Assembly (NCBI GenBank): GCA_911728455.2
Contig: OU452239.1
Coordinates: forward strand, 13,271,515-13,335,514
From: Marthasterias glacialis
Lineage: Eukaryota > Echinodermata > Asteroidea > Forcipulatida > Asteriidae
Direction: 5' to 3'
Length of the DNA: 64,000 bases
A model generated the notes under the pieces. It worked only from the letters and a program-made list of their open reading frames with translations, ran no database searches and was not told the DNA's origin. The position numbers and the translations under genes are program-made. Positions 1 to 11,640 of this stretch are shown piece after piece; position 1 is the stretch's first letter, and each line of letters begins with the position of its first letter.

Positions 1-1569
1 CTATTTATTACATTATGCTGAATGTTGGTTTGTATTCTTTACTCATTTCAGACTTGGCATTAAGGGTAGAAGGATAATTTGAAATGCCATTAAAATAATC
101 AGTGCATTTTTCTTACAATTAAAAAAACTTTGTCTCTCGGTCAGTCGCATTACACCACAATGAAGCTTCAACAGGTACACCCACACACGGCTTGAATGGC
201 TGACAGGACTTGGAATTTATTTTGGATTGTAAAAGATGGGACCTGGTACTAATCAAATATAATTAACTTTTGTTGGAGGAATCTTTTTCGGGGAAAATAT
301 ACAACTTTAAAGAAATCTCCTTGATATGCTGACTTTTAATGAGTCAACCAACAGCTTGGGAAAACATCTCTGTCTTTGTACAATATGATCCCGAATCCTT
401 AAAAAAAGTTGATTTCTGTTTACCTTCATTTGTTAGCTATAACTTTGAAGTGGAAAAAAAGTTGTGGCACAGATTTTATTTTTTGATGTCTTGTCCATGT
501 TTGCTTGGAAGAAAAAGGTTTCTTCAAACGTTTGTGGTTGTACTATTTGGCATATAATAATTATTTCTGGCCAATGGCGAAATTGCAACAAAATGTCGTA
601 GATGTGTACCAGATCTTCACAGAAGCTTGGCCCGTTCAGAAGCTTCAAATCTCTCGCGGAGTATATGAACGGTTGTCTGCAAATGCAGCACGGTCTCAGT
701 CTTCTGAACCAGAAAATCCTATACAAATACGTTGACCCAGAAGACTGGTTGGAATTTAGAAACATAATTTTCCGTAGTCTTGAACCCTCACAAACTTGTC
801 TTTTGCACAAAATCTTCGTTACAATAACTTGGGCCCGGAAGTTCTCTGTTGGGAATAAAATGTTGACACTCGATCGGAATCTGGCCTGATTAATTTACAC
901 AATCAATTCAAATGCTCTTTTACCATACCACGAATTCCCAACTGATGTCGGAACAGCTAATAATAATCAGAATAATCGAAATCAAAAGCTGTGTCAGAAC
1001 AGCTTAAAAATTAAAAATGTGTGTCTTCGAAATCATAAACGCATTGTTACATTGACTTAAAAATGGCTGCATCATGATGAAGTCTGTAGACATTTCTGTT
1101 GTTGATCAACTGTGCCGGTGGGCATGGACGGCAAAATGTTAGCAAAACATAAAATCTTGTTGTCTTTAATTTGTACCTCCTCTAGTTCTTATGTATAACT
1201 CTGTTGCATGTATGGAGAGAACGCTGTCAGAGGTCATGTACGTCCGTGGCAAAAATGCAGATGATACGTCAGAATTCGGTTTTGCCAAAACACTAACATA
1301 ATTCACTTAAAAGTTAATATTAACTCACACATAGCATGATTAAATCAAAGGATAACATGATAACAAAATTTAAAAAAAGGATATAATGACAAAGTAAAGG
1401 AATAGTCAGGCCGTATTTCTGACGGCAAGAGGGTGCAATGCTAATTCCATTTTGAAAGTACACAACTATTTCCACAAATATTTCAAAACATTAAAAATAC
1501 AAATTTTCAAAGCAAATATCTTACGCTGATTACATTGTAAAACAGTCAATAAAAAAAAAACGCTAAAAG
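1..1569. other. Non-coding stretch downstream of kinesin
   Basis: No protein family, RNA gene or repeat is recognised here. Short open frames exist on both strands around 340-890, including a 125-codon one on the minus strand and a 95-codon one on the plus strand. They overlap each other, have low-complexity codon use, and contain no motif that I know. The stretch lies past the stop codon of the minus-strand kinesin exon at 1882-1968, so part of it may be that gene's 3' untranslated region and flank. AT-rich runs and poly-A tracts (for example near 1551-1560) are the only visible structure. Confidence 0.4.
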
Positions 1570-1577
1570 GTTGTGTA

Positions 1578-1690
1578 TTGCGTGTGGTGCAGATTTCATG
1601 CACTAGGCTATATTAGTTTATCCCACGCGACCGTGTTTCAGCCAATCAGGATATAGAACCAGGGAGAGGTGTGTTATGATATTTACTATT
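1578..1690 (+). repeat. Dispersed repeat copy, inverted relative to 20.7 and 21.5 kb
   Basis: About 110 bp, including the words GCCAATCAGGATA and CAGGGAGAGGTGTGTTAT, recur in reverse complement inside both copies of the 840-bp tandem unit (about 20,690-20,800 and 21,530-21,640). The three copies differ at several sites. No terminal repeats or coding capacity are visible, so the family (SINE, MITE or promoter fragment) is not assigned. Confidence 0.6.
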
Positions 1691-1881
1691 GAACGGTTAG
1701 GATTATCCTCGCTCCAAATAATTTTTGAGCAATAGAGCGCCGCTGTTAAAACAAAGAAGCACCTGTGGAAAAGGTTGTAAAGCTGCACGCGTCAAGTTTG
1801 CTTGAAGATCATAGATTATTATTATTTAATTAATGATAATTATTATCATTTCCTAATTAAGTGGCAAGTCTTGGTTTTGAC

Positions 1882-1968
1882 TTAACGTCTTGGGGTACCC
1901 CGTATTCTTGCAGGTGTTCCCTTGTTGCTCGTTGTTGGCGAGAAGTGATATCCTGATGTGTGTCCTTC
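1882..1968 (-). CDS. Kinesin-14 last exon (C-terminal tail)
   Basis: This minus-strand exon would encode the 28-residue basic tail of the kinesin, ending in GTPARIRGTPRR and TAA (1882-1884). It opens in phase 0 after an AG acceptor at 1970-1969, and the preceding exon (2380-2525) closes in phase 0, so the frames fit. The acceptor is preceded on the minus strand by an uninterrupted run of 27 T, an extreme polypyrimidine tract. A short Ser/Thr/Arg/Pro-rich tail after the motor is usual for KIFC3-type kinesins. Its assignment rests on position, phase and splice signals, because such tails have no conserved motif. Confidence 0.6.
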   Translation of the reverse strand, partial: EGHTSGYHFSPTTSNKGTPARIRGTPRR

Positions 1969-1971
1969 CTG

Positions 1972-1998
<27 letters not shown>
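1972..1998. repeat. Homopolymer A27 / T27
   Basis: An unbroken run of 27 A on the plus strand. On the minus strand it is the polypyrimidine tract of the last kinesin intron, two bases from the acceptor AG. Its length is likely to vary between alleles and to be error-prone in assembly. Confidence 0.95.
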
Positions 1999-2003
<5 letters not shown>

Positions 2004-2379
2004 TACGTTTTACATTTGCTTATGGTCAGCATGTCAGGAAAACAATGACAGAGTTTGGTCATGAAGATTTGGTCATGAAGGTTCATAACATTAAAGATAA
2101 CAGAAGGGAATTATTGCCGTTTCAGATAAACTAACTGCATTTTTTATAATCTTTATATCAGATAAAAGCAAGCTAAAGCATCAACACAAGAAGTTATCAG
2201 CCAACTAACTATGGTTTCATGAAAACAAGCGTTTTACAAATGAAATGCACTGAATTATGCTGACCCTTGCCTCCTTTAACGAACACTTGAAACATGTTTT
2301 CTTGGCAGTGAGATTGGATCTGGGAACATCATCTGAACAATATAATCTTTGATGAAAAGAAGTATATATAATTTCTCAC

Positions 2380-2525
2380 CTCATACTGTGCCAGTCTGAC
2401 TTTGGAGGCAGCACCAAGCTCCACCGCTCTCACTCATTGAGCAAAACTCAGGCTGCATCCAGACTCACAAATGTTATTTCTTACTGGCGAGATATTAACA
2501 ACCGTTAGCGTTTTAAAGTTTCCTC
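2380..2525 (-). CDS. Kinesin-14 penultimate exon, motor end, with in-frame TGA
   Basis: This exon encodes the end of the kinesin motor: beta-8 (TLTVVNISPV), helix alpha-6 (CSLSFAQ) and the neck-like end (VRAVELGAAS). It opens in phase 1 after AG at 2527-2526 and closes in phase 0 at the donor GTGAG (2379 downward), matching both neighbouring exons. The codon between CSLSFAQ and VRAVELG is TGA (2434-2436). Related kinesins have Arg there (FAxRVR), and CGA to TGA is a single CpG transition. Read literally, the gene would stop about 45 codons early, inside the last motor helix. Either the copy is a pseudogene or the base is a polymorphism or error. All other signals in the exon look normal. Confidence 0.85.
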
Positions 2526-3082
2526 CTAGGAGGAAAAATAAATCAACAAAAGAGGTTTTTTACAAAACATAATTATTGTCAAGAAAAAGAACAGTGATTC
2601 ATATGGTTCATATTTGTATAATCACTTATTGGTACATTAATTGCGCCACCTCGGTTTTGCCTGGGGGGGATAGAACGCTCAGAGGATCACCTTGGGGTCT
2701 AGTTTTAACCATAGCACTTAAAACAGTCAGTATACTATTTGTTTTTAGGTTGGAATGAACTTATTTTGAGGGAACCATCTTGTTTTTCTCCAATTCACCA
2801 TTGCTTTACCTCCAACATGGCGGCATGATGACTCCAGTTTATAATGTGTGACGCATCTAAGATGGGTCTGTAGTGGTCTGACATCAACGTGGCACCTTAC
2901 CAAGGCCATGTGCCCTTACACTCACCAACTCACAAGGGCACTTTACACAATGGAACAATGCTACCCCACAAGGTTTTCTTTGTTCTAGTGCTACCCCACG
3001 GAGGAATTCTTCAGAAAAGGGAATAATAGAACAACAATAGGAGGACCCCGTAACTGCCATATGTAAGGGTGTGTGTACTTAC

Positions 3083-3286
3083 CCAGTGATTCTTGTAGGA
3101 GGTACGTAAGCTTTGAGTTACGGTACGGGATGTGGGCTTGCTTACTGCGAAGCACGTAAATAACGTCACCCAAGGATGCTAATGATCTGTTAATGTTTTG
3201 TGCTTCTTTGAGTCGGGTCGCATCTGAGGCTGACCCTGACTTGTCGACCCTCTCGGACCCAGCCAGATCTACCAAGTTCAGCTTAC
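3083..3286 (-). CDS. Kinesin-14 switch II exon (LAGSER)
   Basis: Sixty-eight codons of a kinesin motor domain. They hold beta-7 and switch II ([11 protein letters not shown]), loop L12 and helix alpha-4 ([16 protein letters not shown]), and the conserved [15 protein letters not shown]. The Asp and Gly that sense ATP gamma-phosphate and the microtubule-contact residues are present. The exon lies between AG at 3288-3287 and donor GTAAGTAC at 3082 downward. It starts and ends in phase 1, so it splices in frame to 2380-2525. The protein is a minus-end-directed C-terminal motor that moves along microtubules. The upstream exons that should carry switch I (NxxSSRSH) were not found between here and the P-loop exon at 19.4 kb. 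Confidence 0.92.
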
Positions 3287-4626
3287 CTAGAGGTAGAACA
3301 AACAGTGGCTTGGAGTTTAGAAATATAAACCACCAAAGTGTCATTAGTATATTGTCTCTTAAAAGCACTACACATGATTGGTAAAGCTAATAGCGCAGTG
3401 TTCTTACTATTTCTGATTCAATATACACATGAAAAAACAAACCTGTGAAAAACACTTTTACAGCATGTAAACACATTGTCTTTAATTTCGGTTGTTACAA
3501 CCAAAATCAGGAACAAAGTTTTGTTTCCCAGATGCCTTATTCTCGCCGACGATACAGATACAAAACAAGGCGTGGGAACGTGAGCTGTGCTCGTTCATGT
3601 TTGTCGCTGTTGTATTTCGATTTTGTCGCCCCGTTTGGAGGACCTAAAAACAAATTTGAAAACAAAAAAGACAGATTGAGGTAAAAATTTACCTCTGGTG
3701 ACCATGAGCCAAATTACACACTGTTAGTGAAAGAAGAATACCCCCAAAATATCGTGCAAAGAAACGAATACAATACATCAACAAAGTACCATTGCTACAT
3801 GTATATATAATAATTATGTTCTGAAACTAAAATATTGTTAAGTTAAAATTGTAATCCGTGCTCATGTCATTTGTGCTCAAAAATGAAATGATTCCAGCGA
3901 ACAAAAATTTTAAAGAGCATGTTATTAGTAACAAACAAAGTTTTTGACCTATGGTTTGACCCTCCCCCAATCTACCACCAACGGGCGCCCTCTTGCAGTA
4001 AAAAATGCCTATTGAGGTTTAGCTACAGACTTTTAGTGGATCTATCACAGGTGTTATATATGTATCAAAACTTGGATTTGTCAGACTCACTCACAAGGGA
4101 AAAATGATAATTGATCCTCACCTCATTGACATCGTCGTTGACAGACGTTGTCACCAAACTCAACATTTTTGCAAACTTTCTATTGAAAGAAAATATATCC
4201 CATCATTGGTTGGTTTGTTTCCAACAAATTCAACACTACTTTTGAACATTTGTGTAACATCTTTACAAATTTGGATTAACTGTTTTTGCTTTGCATTCAT
4301 GGCTCCCCGTAGTTTCTCCAACCTTGGTTGGCAGAAACTTTGGCTGTGACGTTGTAAAAGACAGGTCTACAGATCCTGGGGGACCCTTTTCAAAACCAAG
4401 TGCTCCAGCTTGAGATCCAACAGTAATAAATGGGTTGCAATAGGCGCCATCTTTGACGACAATTTCTATTTTGTCCCGTAGCTAGGTGAAGCTCTGTAAG
4501 TTTCAATGCAACTTGAGTTGCTTATCAACCAATCATGGAGGGAGTTTATGAAACGCACAAATGCCGCATGCAGGACTTATGTGTAACGCACAGTTGTGCG
4601 CCAATGTTCAGTCATGGTTATAAAAG
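3287..4626. other. Kinesin intron with no firm feature
   Basis: Intronic AT-rich sequence upstream (in minus-strand sense) of the switch II exon. I searched by eye for the missing middle motor exons (loop L8, switch I) and did not see them on either strand. Open frames near 3445-3684 and 3919-4349 show no recognisable domain. A weak exon candidate is listed separately at 4122-4179. Confidence 0.4.
4122..4179 (-). CDS. Possible coiled-coil-like exon, very tentative
   Basis: On the minus strand, an AG at 4181-4180 and a good donor (GAG then GTGAGG, at 4121 downward) bound a stretch readable as KFAKMLSLVTTSVNDDVNE. Just upstream another frame reads RLEKLRGAMNAKQKQLIQIC, which looks helical. The frames differ, so if this is coding it is either two exons or a decayed one. 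It could be a displaced stalk exon of the kinesin, whose other stalk exons also end in phase 0, or chance. No family is assigned. Confidence 0.22.
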
Positions 4627-5372
4627 ATGGCTGATTTATCGCATGATTATTTGATTTCTGAAACCCTGAGCTATATTTTCAATCTCTCTTTCCTTACTGC
4701 ATCTGTTCCTTCGAGTCTTAAAGTCGCTAAGATCATTCCCATTTTTAAAAGTGGTGAAAAGCGCAACATCAATAATTATAGACCTATCTCTATCTTACCT
4801 TGTTTCTCCAAAATCTTAGAGCGACTTGTCTTCAACCGTCTTTCCAACTTTGCTACTCACTTTCAAATTTCTCTCTGAAAAGCAATTTGGTTTTAGATCT
4901 AATCGTTCCACTGATATGGCTCTCATTGATTTAGTTGATAACATTACTAACGCGCTTAGTAATAAATTATGTGCCATTGGTGTGTTCATAGATCTTTCCA
5001 AAGCCTTCGACACCATAAATCATGACATTCTTCTTTCTAAACTTGACCATTATGGTATCAGGGGTGTTCCACTCCAATGGCTCACTGATTATCTTTCAAA
5101 CAGATACCAGTACACATCATTTGCTAACTGCGACTCTAATCTTCTTCTTATTCAACATGGAGTCCCCCAGGGCTCTATTCTTGGTCCACTTCTTTTTTCT
5201 GCTCTACATCAACGATCTTCAGCATTCTTCTTCTCTCCTCGACTTTACCCTATTCGCTGATGATACAACTATTTTCCATTCACGCTCTAATCCCACTTCT
5301 CTGATTTCTACTCTCAATGCTGAGCTTATTTCTGTTTCTTCTTGGTTTAAAGCAAATAAACTTTCTCAAAAT
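4600..5372 (+). pseudogene. LINE reverse transcriptase fragment (CR1/Jockey-like)
   Basis: This is a non-LTR retrotransposon RT fragment. Visible blocks in order are SLKVAKIIPIFKSGEK, NNYRPISILPCFSKILE, FGFRSNRSTDMAL, IDLSKAFDTINHDILLSKL, HGVPQGSILGPLLF and FADDTTIF. Thus RT blocks from the fingers through the catalytic A box (F/Y-D) and the FADD box are present. The frame shifts twice, near 4870 and near 5205, so no intact enzyme is encoded. The endonuclease half is missing at the 5' side. The 3' side stops abruptly after KANKLSQN, where the sequence switches to the 164-bp direct repeat at 5366. It lies antisense to the kinesin, inside its intron. Confidence 0.9.
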
Positions 5373-5529
5373 ACAGAATATGTACTTTGTTAAGGCTTTA
5401 CAAGGGCCTGGATGTATGTAATTGACATCAAAAGGAACATTCTACAACAAGAGTCTTGTAAAATCTGGAAATCCAGAAAAATCTGAAGGAATCTTATCCC
5501 TGTTAATTACTTAGCAGGAAAGCGGGGGA
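5366..5529. repeat. 164-bp direct repeat, left copy
   Basis: This 164-bp stretch recurs in the same orientation at 19,154-19,317 with only a few mismatches. Between the two lie all the short and 2,511-bp coiled-coil units, the minisatellite and block M1. The right copy continues smoothly into the kinesin P-loop intron. The left copy is fused on one side to the LINE fragment and on the other to the first coiled-coil unit. It marks the breakpoint of a large duplication or insertion. Confidence 0.9.
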
Positions 5530-5560
5530 GTTGTATTTTTTGAGTTTGTATTTGTTCTTT

Positions 5561-7488
5561 AACCGGGCTCACTACCATAGTTCCAAAATATAGAGGGTGG
5601 TGGTGACACATTTATTATTTAAAAACATTAACACTTCTGGCAGAAATATCCCAGGGAAAGTTTTCTACCGTCATTATCTGTATACCTTAGGTATATGTAA
5701 ATCCGTGAACATTTATGTTTTTCTTTTTATCAATGTTGAGCTGGGGCTTTAAAACACTATAATAAAAAAGGTAAGACGTTTTAAGAAAACCCCATGCACA
5801 GAAGAACCAAAGCTATTGCTTATGAGTACTCACCTCTTTTTTCGTCTGTTGGAAGACGGTCTTCACCATAGACGAGAACTTCTCACACAATGATATGAGC
5901 TGCTGAATCTCCTGTGATGCCGTCACCATCTTGGCTTTTATTGCTGTTAAGCGTTGGTTGAGGGAGGCCTCATTACACTCCCTTCGGGCTTCGGCAATCT
6001 GGGTGTCTTGTTGTCTCAGCTGTGTGTATTTAATAATTTAATCAAATGAACACAAAGTGTACTCAGCTTAACGTCAAAGATAACATCTTACATTTAATTA
6101 TTGTTCTACAACCGTTGTTATTCTACAATACCATGACGTATAGATCGCCGAAGGAGCAAGATTTGGAACTGGAGCTTTATCTATTGCTGCATGGGCACCA
6201 TTTCAAGTGAATGCTTTGTTTCGCATTGATAGCAATGGTCATTGTCTGCACTGATCTACTGTTGTATTAATAGAGTTAACTGCTGAAATGGCGTCCAGAG
6301 GGATTTCACATTTCAGCCAGTGTTCCCCATCTTGCGCATTCGGTGCTCAATAATCTTTGACAATACATGATTTTGTGGGAATTACAAAAATAAAATAAAA
6401 ATCTCCTATTGCCCTGCCAGGAAATGCCTAAGCAACAAAGTGACATGTTCTATTGATCTTCCTTGATTGGGATGCAATCATACCTTCTCTTGTAGTTCAT
6501 GTATATATGTCTTGCAGGCGCGAAGTTCCTCGTCTTTTGCATTGCAAGTTTCCCTCAGTCTTGACAATTCTTTACTCAGTCTTTTGTTTGTTTCTTGTTC
6601 AGTAATCAAGGTAGCCTCGGTCATTTCGACAACCTTCAAGAATATGGAGAGTTGTAAAATCATTGAGACATTTTGTTTAAGTCTTTTTTATCAGTGTCGT
6701 TGTTCATTTTGTCATAAAGTCTGCAAAATACTAGATGTGTATTGACACTAATTCTGACTAAACAAATGAATGCTTGGATATGTGTGGTGTCCCTTCTCTT
6801 CATGTATGCAACTTTGTAATTCCAGAAAAAGAGGAAATGATCAAGCACACCAAAATTTGTACATTATTTTCAGTTTTCTATGGCACTCTTACCAACAAGA
6901 AAAAATAAAAAGGAAATCAGCAGATCAGTTGAAAGTTGCATGTCTGTCTCTCTGTGAACAGAATACAGACAGAGGTGACTTCCACATAATTGTCACATAA
7001 CCACGGGAGGTGGCTCCATACAACAAACGTAAGAAAGACTCATGAAATAAATGAACAGTGAAAGAAACACTTCTAAATTATTATATACGTCAATATTTAA
7101 TTATGAAATTCCTCATCGAACTCTATCAATCAAAATGTATGTCCAATATTCTTTGGCTCTAATTACAATTCCTTGATTCAAATAAAATCTCCTCCAAAAT
7201 TAAACCAAAATGATGTATCTATCCTTACTAATTGAAACTTCAAATCTCAAAACGTTGTGAACTTCACTTCAACTTACTATCTTCATTCAATGAAAATCAA
7301 TAAAGAAAAACTATACTCTGTTCTCAAACTCCACAAACTTCTTCAAATGTCAATATAATAACTTGGGCTAGTAGAAACCCTCCACTTCACTTCAAATCTA
7401 AATTACGTCTTAGAACAACTTGTTATCCCAACTTCTGCTCACAACTGGAGTGTATAACAACTCCCTTAATCTCAAATAACCATATTTT
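5561..7488 (-). repeat. Coiled-coil exon unit 0 (short version)
   Basis: This 1.9-kb unit begins with AACCGGGCTCACTACC, the same start as the 2,511-bp units that follow, and shares their ends. It differs by holding a single B-type exon (6484-6633) in place of the B2 exon plus partial B1 exon of the later units. It looks like the product of recombination between B2 and B1, or their ancestor. It is followed head to tail by three longer units. Confidence 0.9.
5834..6633 (-). pseudogene. Kinesin stalk exons B1 and A, unit 0
   Basis: Two minus-strand exons with good splice sites. B1 (6484-6633, 50 codons, VVEMTEATLITEQETNKRLS to HELQEK) is followed by A (5834-6019, 62 codons, LRQQDTQIAEARREC to FQQTKKE). 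Both start and end in phase 0 and read as amphipathic coiled coil rich in Glu, Lys and Gln, as in a kinesin-14 stalk. Exon A here lacks one Lys codon that all other copies carry (NEASLNQ against NEKASLNQ). In a working kinesin-14 these exons should precede the motor. Here they lie downstream of the P-loop exon, so this copy is out of place and probably not used, though each exon is itself open. Confidence 0.75.
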
Positions 7489-7761
7489 AACCGGGCTCAC
7501 TACCATAGTTCCAAAATATAGAGGGTGGTGGTGACACATTTATTATTTAAAAACATTAACACTTCTGGCAGAAATATCCCAGGGAAAGTTTTCTACCGTC
7601 ATTATCTGTATACCTTAGGTATATGTAAATCCGTGAACATTTATGTTTTTCTTTTTATCAATGTTGAGCTGGGGCTTTAAAACAGTATAATAAAAAAGGT
7701 AAGACGTTTTAAGAAAACCCCATGCACAGAAGAACCAAAGCTATTGCTTATGAGTACTCAC

Positions 7762-8594
7762 CTCTTTTTTCGTCTGTTGGAAGACGGTCTTCACCATAGA
7801 CGAGAACTCCTCACACAATGATATGAGCTGTTGGATCTCCTGTGATGTCGTCACCATCTTGGCTTTTATTGCTGTTAAGCGTTGGTTGAGGGAGGCCTTC
7901 TCATTACACTCCCTTCGGGCTTCGGCAATCTGGGTGTCTTGTTGTCTCAGCTGTGTGTATTTAATAATTTAATCAAATGAACACAAAGTGTACTCAGCTT
8001 AACGTCAAAGATAACATCTTACATTTAATTATTGTTCTACAACTGTTGTTATTCTACAATACCATGACGTATAGATCGCCAAAGGAGCAAGATTTGGAAC
8101 TGGAGCTTTATCTATTGCTGCATGGGCACCATTTCAAGTGAATGCTTTGTTTCGCATTGATAGCAATGGTCATTGTCTGCACTGATCTACTGTTGTATTA
8201 ATAGAGTTAACTGCTGAAATGGCGTCCAGAGGGATTTCACATTTCAGCCAGTGTTCCCCATCTTGCGCATTCGGTGCTCAATAATCTTTGACAATACATG
8301 ATTTTGTGGGAATTACAAAAATAAAATAAAAATCTCCTATTGCCCTGCCAGGAAATGCCTAAGCAACAAAGTGACATGTTCTATTGATCTTCCTTGATTG
8401 GGATGCAATCATACCTTCTCTTGTAGTTCATGTATATATGTCTTGCAGGCGCGGAGTTCTTGTTCTTTGGCATCATACGACTCCCTCAGACTTAAGAGTT
8501 GTCTATTGAGTTGTTTGTTCTTTTCTTTTTCGGTAATCACGGCATCCTTGGCAGCCTCCGACTCGACCGTCACTGTCTTGGTGACTTCGACAAC
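7762..8594 (-). pseudogene. Kinesin stalk exons B2 and A, unit 1
   Basis: B2 (8415-8594, 60 codons) reads VVEVTKTVTVESEAAKDA and ends HELQEK. It is a longer paralogue of B1, with which it shares the first and last residues. A (7762-7950, 63 codons) follows on the minus strand. Splice borders are AG/GT and all phases are 0, so units could be joined in any number without breaking frame. Position is wrong for a functional motor (see unit 0). No stop interrupts either exon. Confidence 0.75.
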
Positions 8595-9025
8595 CTTCAA
8601 GATTATGGAGAGTTGTAAAATCATTGTCAAAATTGGTTTAAGCCTTTGTTTTTTATAAGTGTCGTTTTTCATTTTGTGATAAAGTCTGTAAAGTACTAGA
8701 TGTGTCTTTCCCCTCTGATGGGGTCGAAGCGTACAGCCCTAACCATCACTTTAACAGCATTTTAAATTTTACAACTTGGTGAATAGTTTGTATATTTTTG
8801 TAGTGAAATGATCATTTTGTTCATAAAAGGAATTTGCTATGCCTGACGTTGATGATGGTTTGTTAAATGTTTAGATTAATGATTAAACAAACGTTTTCGA
8901 CATTTGAAAGGACATTGTCAGATGTGTCCAATGTTGTTTTGTATTATCCCCAGGGACAATGGTAGTTTCCACAGTTATGCGTGTGGGTGTGTGTATAGTA
9001 ATGTTTTTACACATTACGGAGAGCC

Positions 9026-9129
9026 TCGTCTTTTGCATTGCAAATTTCCCTCAGTCTTGACAATTCTTGACTCAGTCTTTTGTTTGTTTCTCGCTCAGTA
9101 AACGAGGTAGCCTCGGTCATTTCGACAAC
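9026..9129 (-). pseudogene. Truncated B1 stalk exon, unit 1
   Basis: The minus strand reads the first about 34 codons of B1 (VVEMTEAT to NAKDEAL) from a normal acceptor. The homology then ends with no splice donor and the frame runs into a stop soon after. A duplication junction has cut it. Some residues differ from full B1. Confidence 0.8.
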
Positions 9130-10272
9130 CTTCAAGAATATGGAGAGTTGTAAAATCATTGAGACATTTTGTTTAAGTCTTTTTTATCAGTGTCGTTGTT
9201 CATTTTGTCATAAAGTCTGCAAAATACTAGATGTGTATTGACACTAATTCTGACTAAACAAATGAATGCTTGGATATGTGTGGTGTCCCTTCTCTTCATG
9301 TATGCAACTTTGTAATTCCAGAAAAAGAGGAAATGATCAAGCACACCAAAATTTGTACATTATTTTTAGTTTTCTATGGCACTCTTACCAACAAGAAAAA
9401 ATAAAAAGGAAATCAGCAGATCAGTTGAAAGTTGCATGTCTGTCTCTCTGTGAACAGAATACAGACAGAGGTGACTTCCACATAATTGTCACATAACCAC
9501 GGGAGGTGGCTCCATACAACAAACGTAAGAAAGACGAACAAGCCATGCACTCATGAAATAAATGAACAGTGAAAGAAACACTTCTAAAATATTATATACG
9601 TCAATATTTAATTATGAAATTCCTCATCGAACTCTATCAATCAAAATGTATGTCCAATATTCTTTGGCTCTAATTACAATTCCTTGATTCAAATAAAATC
9701 TCCTCCAAAATTAAACCAAAATGATGTATCTATCCTTACTAATTGAAACTTCAAATCTCAAAACGTTGTGAACTTCACTTCAACTTACTATCTTCATTCA
9801 ATGAAAATCAATAAAGAAAAACTATACTCTGTTCTCAAACTCCACAAACTTCTTCAAATGTCAATATAATAACTTGGGCTAGTAGAAACCCTCCACTTCA
9901 CTTCAAATCTAAATTACGTCTTAGAACAACTTGTTATCCCAACTTCTGCTCACAACTGGAGTGTATAACAACTCCCTTAATCTCAAATAACCATATTTTA
10001 ACCGGGCTCACTACCATAGTTCCAAAATATAGAGGGTGGTGGTGACACATTTATTATTTAAAAACATTAACACTTCTGGCAGAAATATCCCAGGGAAAGT
10101 TTTCTACCGTCATTATCTGTATACCTTAGGTATATGTAAATCCGTGAACATTTATGTTTTTCTTTTTATCAATGTTGAGCTGGGGCTTTAAAACAGTATA
10201 ATAAAAAAGGTAAGACGTTTTAAGAAAACCCCATGCACAGAAGAACCAAAGCTATTGCTTATGAGTACTCAC

Positions 10273-11105
10273 CTCTTTTTTCGTCTGTTGGAAGACGGTC
10301 TTCACCATAGACGAGAACTCCTCACACAATGATATGAGCTGTTGGATCTCCTGTGATGTCGTCACCATCTTGGCTTTTATTGCTGTTAAGCGTTGGTTGA
10401 GGGAGGCCTTCTCATTACACTCCCTTCGGGCTTCGGCAATCTGGGTGTCTTGTTGTCTCAGCTGTGTGTATTTAATAATTTAATCAAATGAACACAAAGT
10501 GTACTCAGCTTAACGTCAAAGATAACATCTTACATTTAATTATTGTTCTACAACTGTTGTTATTCTACAATACCATGACGTATAGATCGCCAAAGGAGCA
10601 AGATTTGGAACTGGAGCTTTATCTATTGCTGCATGGGCACCATTTCAAGTGAATGCTTTGTTTCGCATTGATAGCAATGGTCATTGTCTGCACTGATCTA
10701 CTGTTGTATTAATAGAGTTAACTGCTGAAATGGCGTCCAGAGGGATTTCACATTTCAGCCAGTGTTCCCCATCTTGCGCATTCGGTGCTCAATAATCTTT
10801 GACAATACATGATTTTGTGGGAATTACAAAAATAAAATAAAAATCTCCTATTGCCCTGCCAGGAAATGCCTAAGCAACAAAGTGACATGTTCTATTGATC
10901 TTCCTTGATTGGGATGCAATCATACCTTCTCTTGTAGTTCATGTATATATGTCTTGCAGGCGCGGAGTTCTTGTTCTTTGGCATCATACGACTCCCTCAG
11001 ACTTAAGAGTTGTCTATTGAGTTGTTTGTTCTTTTCTTTTTCGGTAATCACGGCATCCTTGGCAGCCTCCGACTCGACCGTCACTGTCTTGGTGACTTCG
11101 ACAAC
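10273..11105 (-). pseudogene. Kinesin stalk exons B2 and A, unit 2
   Basis: Identical in layout to unit 1, offset by 2,511 bp: A at 10273-10461 and B2 at 10926-11105, both open, both phase 0 on each side. The encoded residues are the same as in unit 1, so no purifying or diversifying pattern can be read from them. Confidence 0.75.
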
Positions 11106-11536
11106 CTTCAAGATTATGGAGAGTTGTAAAATCATTGTCAAAATTGGTTTAAGCCTTTGTTTTTTATAAGTGTCGTTTTTCATTTTGTGATAAAGTCTGT
11201 AAAATACTAGATGTGTCTTTCCCCTCTGATGGGGTCGAAGCGTACAGCCCTAACCATCACTTTAACAGCATTTTAAATTTTACAACTTGGTGAATAGTTT
11301 GTATATTTTTGTAGTGAAATGATCATTTTGTTCATAAAAGGAATTTGCTATGCCTGACGTTGATGATGGTTTGTTAAATGTTTAGATTAATGATTAAACA
11401 AACGTTTTCGACATTTGAAAGGACATTGTCAGATGTGTCCAATGTTGTTTTGTATTATCCCCAAGGACAATGGTAGTTTCCACAGTTATGCGTGTGGGTG
11501 TGTGTATAGTAATGTTTTTACACATTACGGAGAGCC

Positions 11537-11640
11537 TCGTCTTTTGCATTGCAAATTTCCCTCAGTCTTGACAATTCTTGACTCAGTCTTTTGTTTGTTT
11601 CTCGCTCAGTAAACGAGGTAGCCTCGGTCATTTCGACAAC
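11537..11640 (-). pseudogene. Truncated B1 stalk exon, unit 2
   Basis: Same fragment as at 9026-9129, one period further along: intact acceptor side, no donor side. Confidence 0.8.

Noticed and set aside
433-889. Overlapping 95- and 125-codon frames on opposite strands
   Set aside because: No conserved motif, no convincing splice or promoter context, and mutual overlap on both strands.
2434-2436. TGA as a selenocysteine codon
   Set aside because: The family has Arg here, kinesins are not selenoproteins, and no SECIS-like hairpin was evident downstream.
8904-9101. Repeated 65-codon plus-strand frames in the 2,511-bp units
   Set aside because: They run antisense through the truncated B1 stalk exon and its flank; repetition is due to the tandem units.
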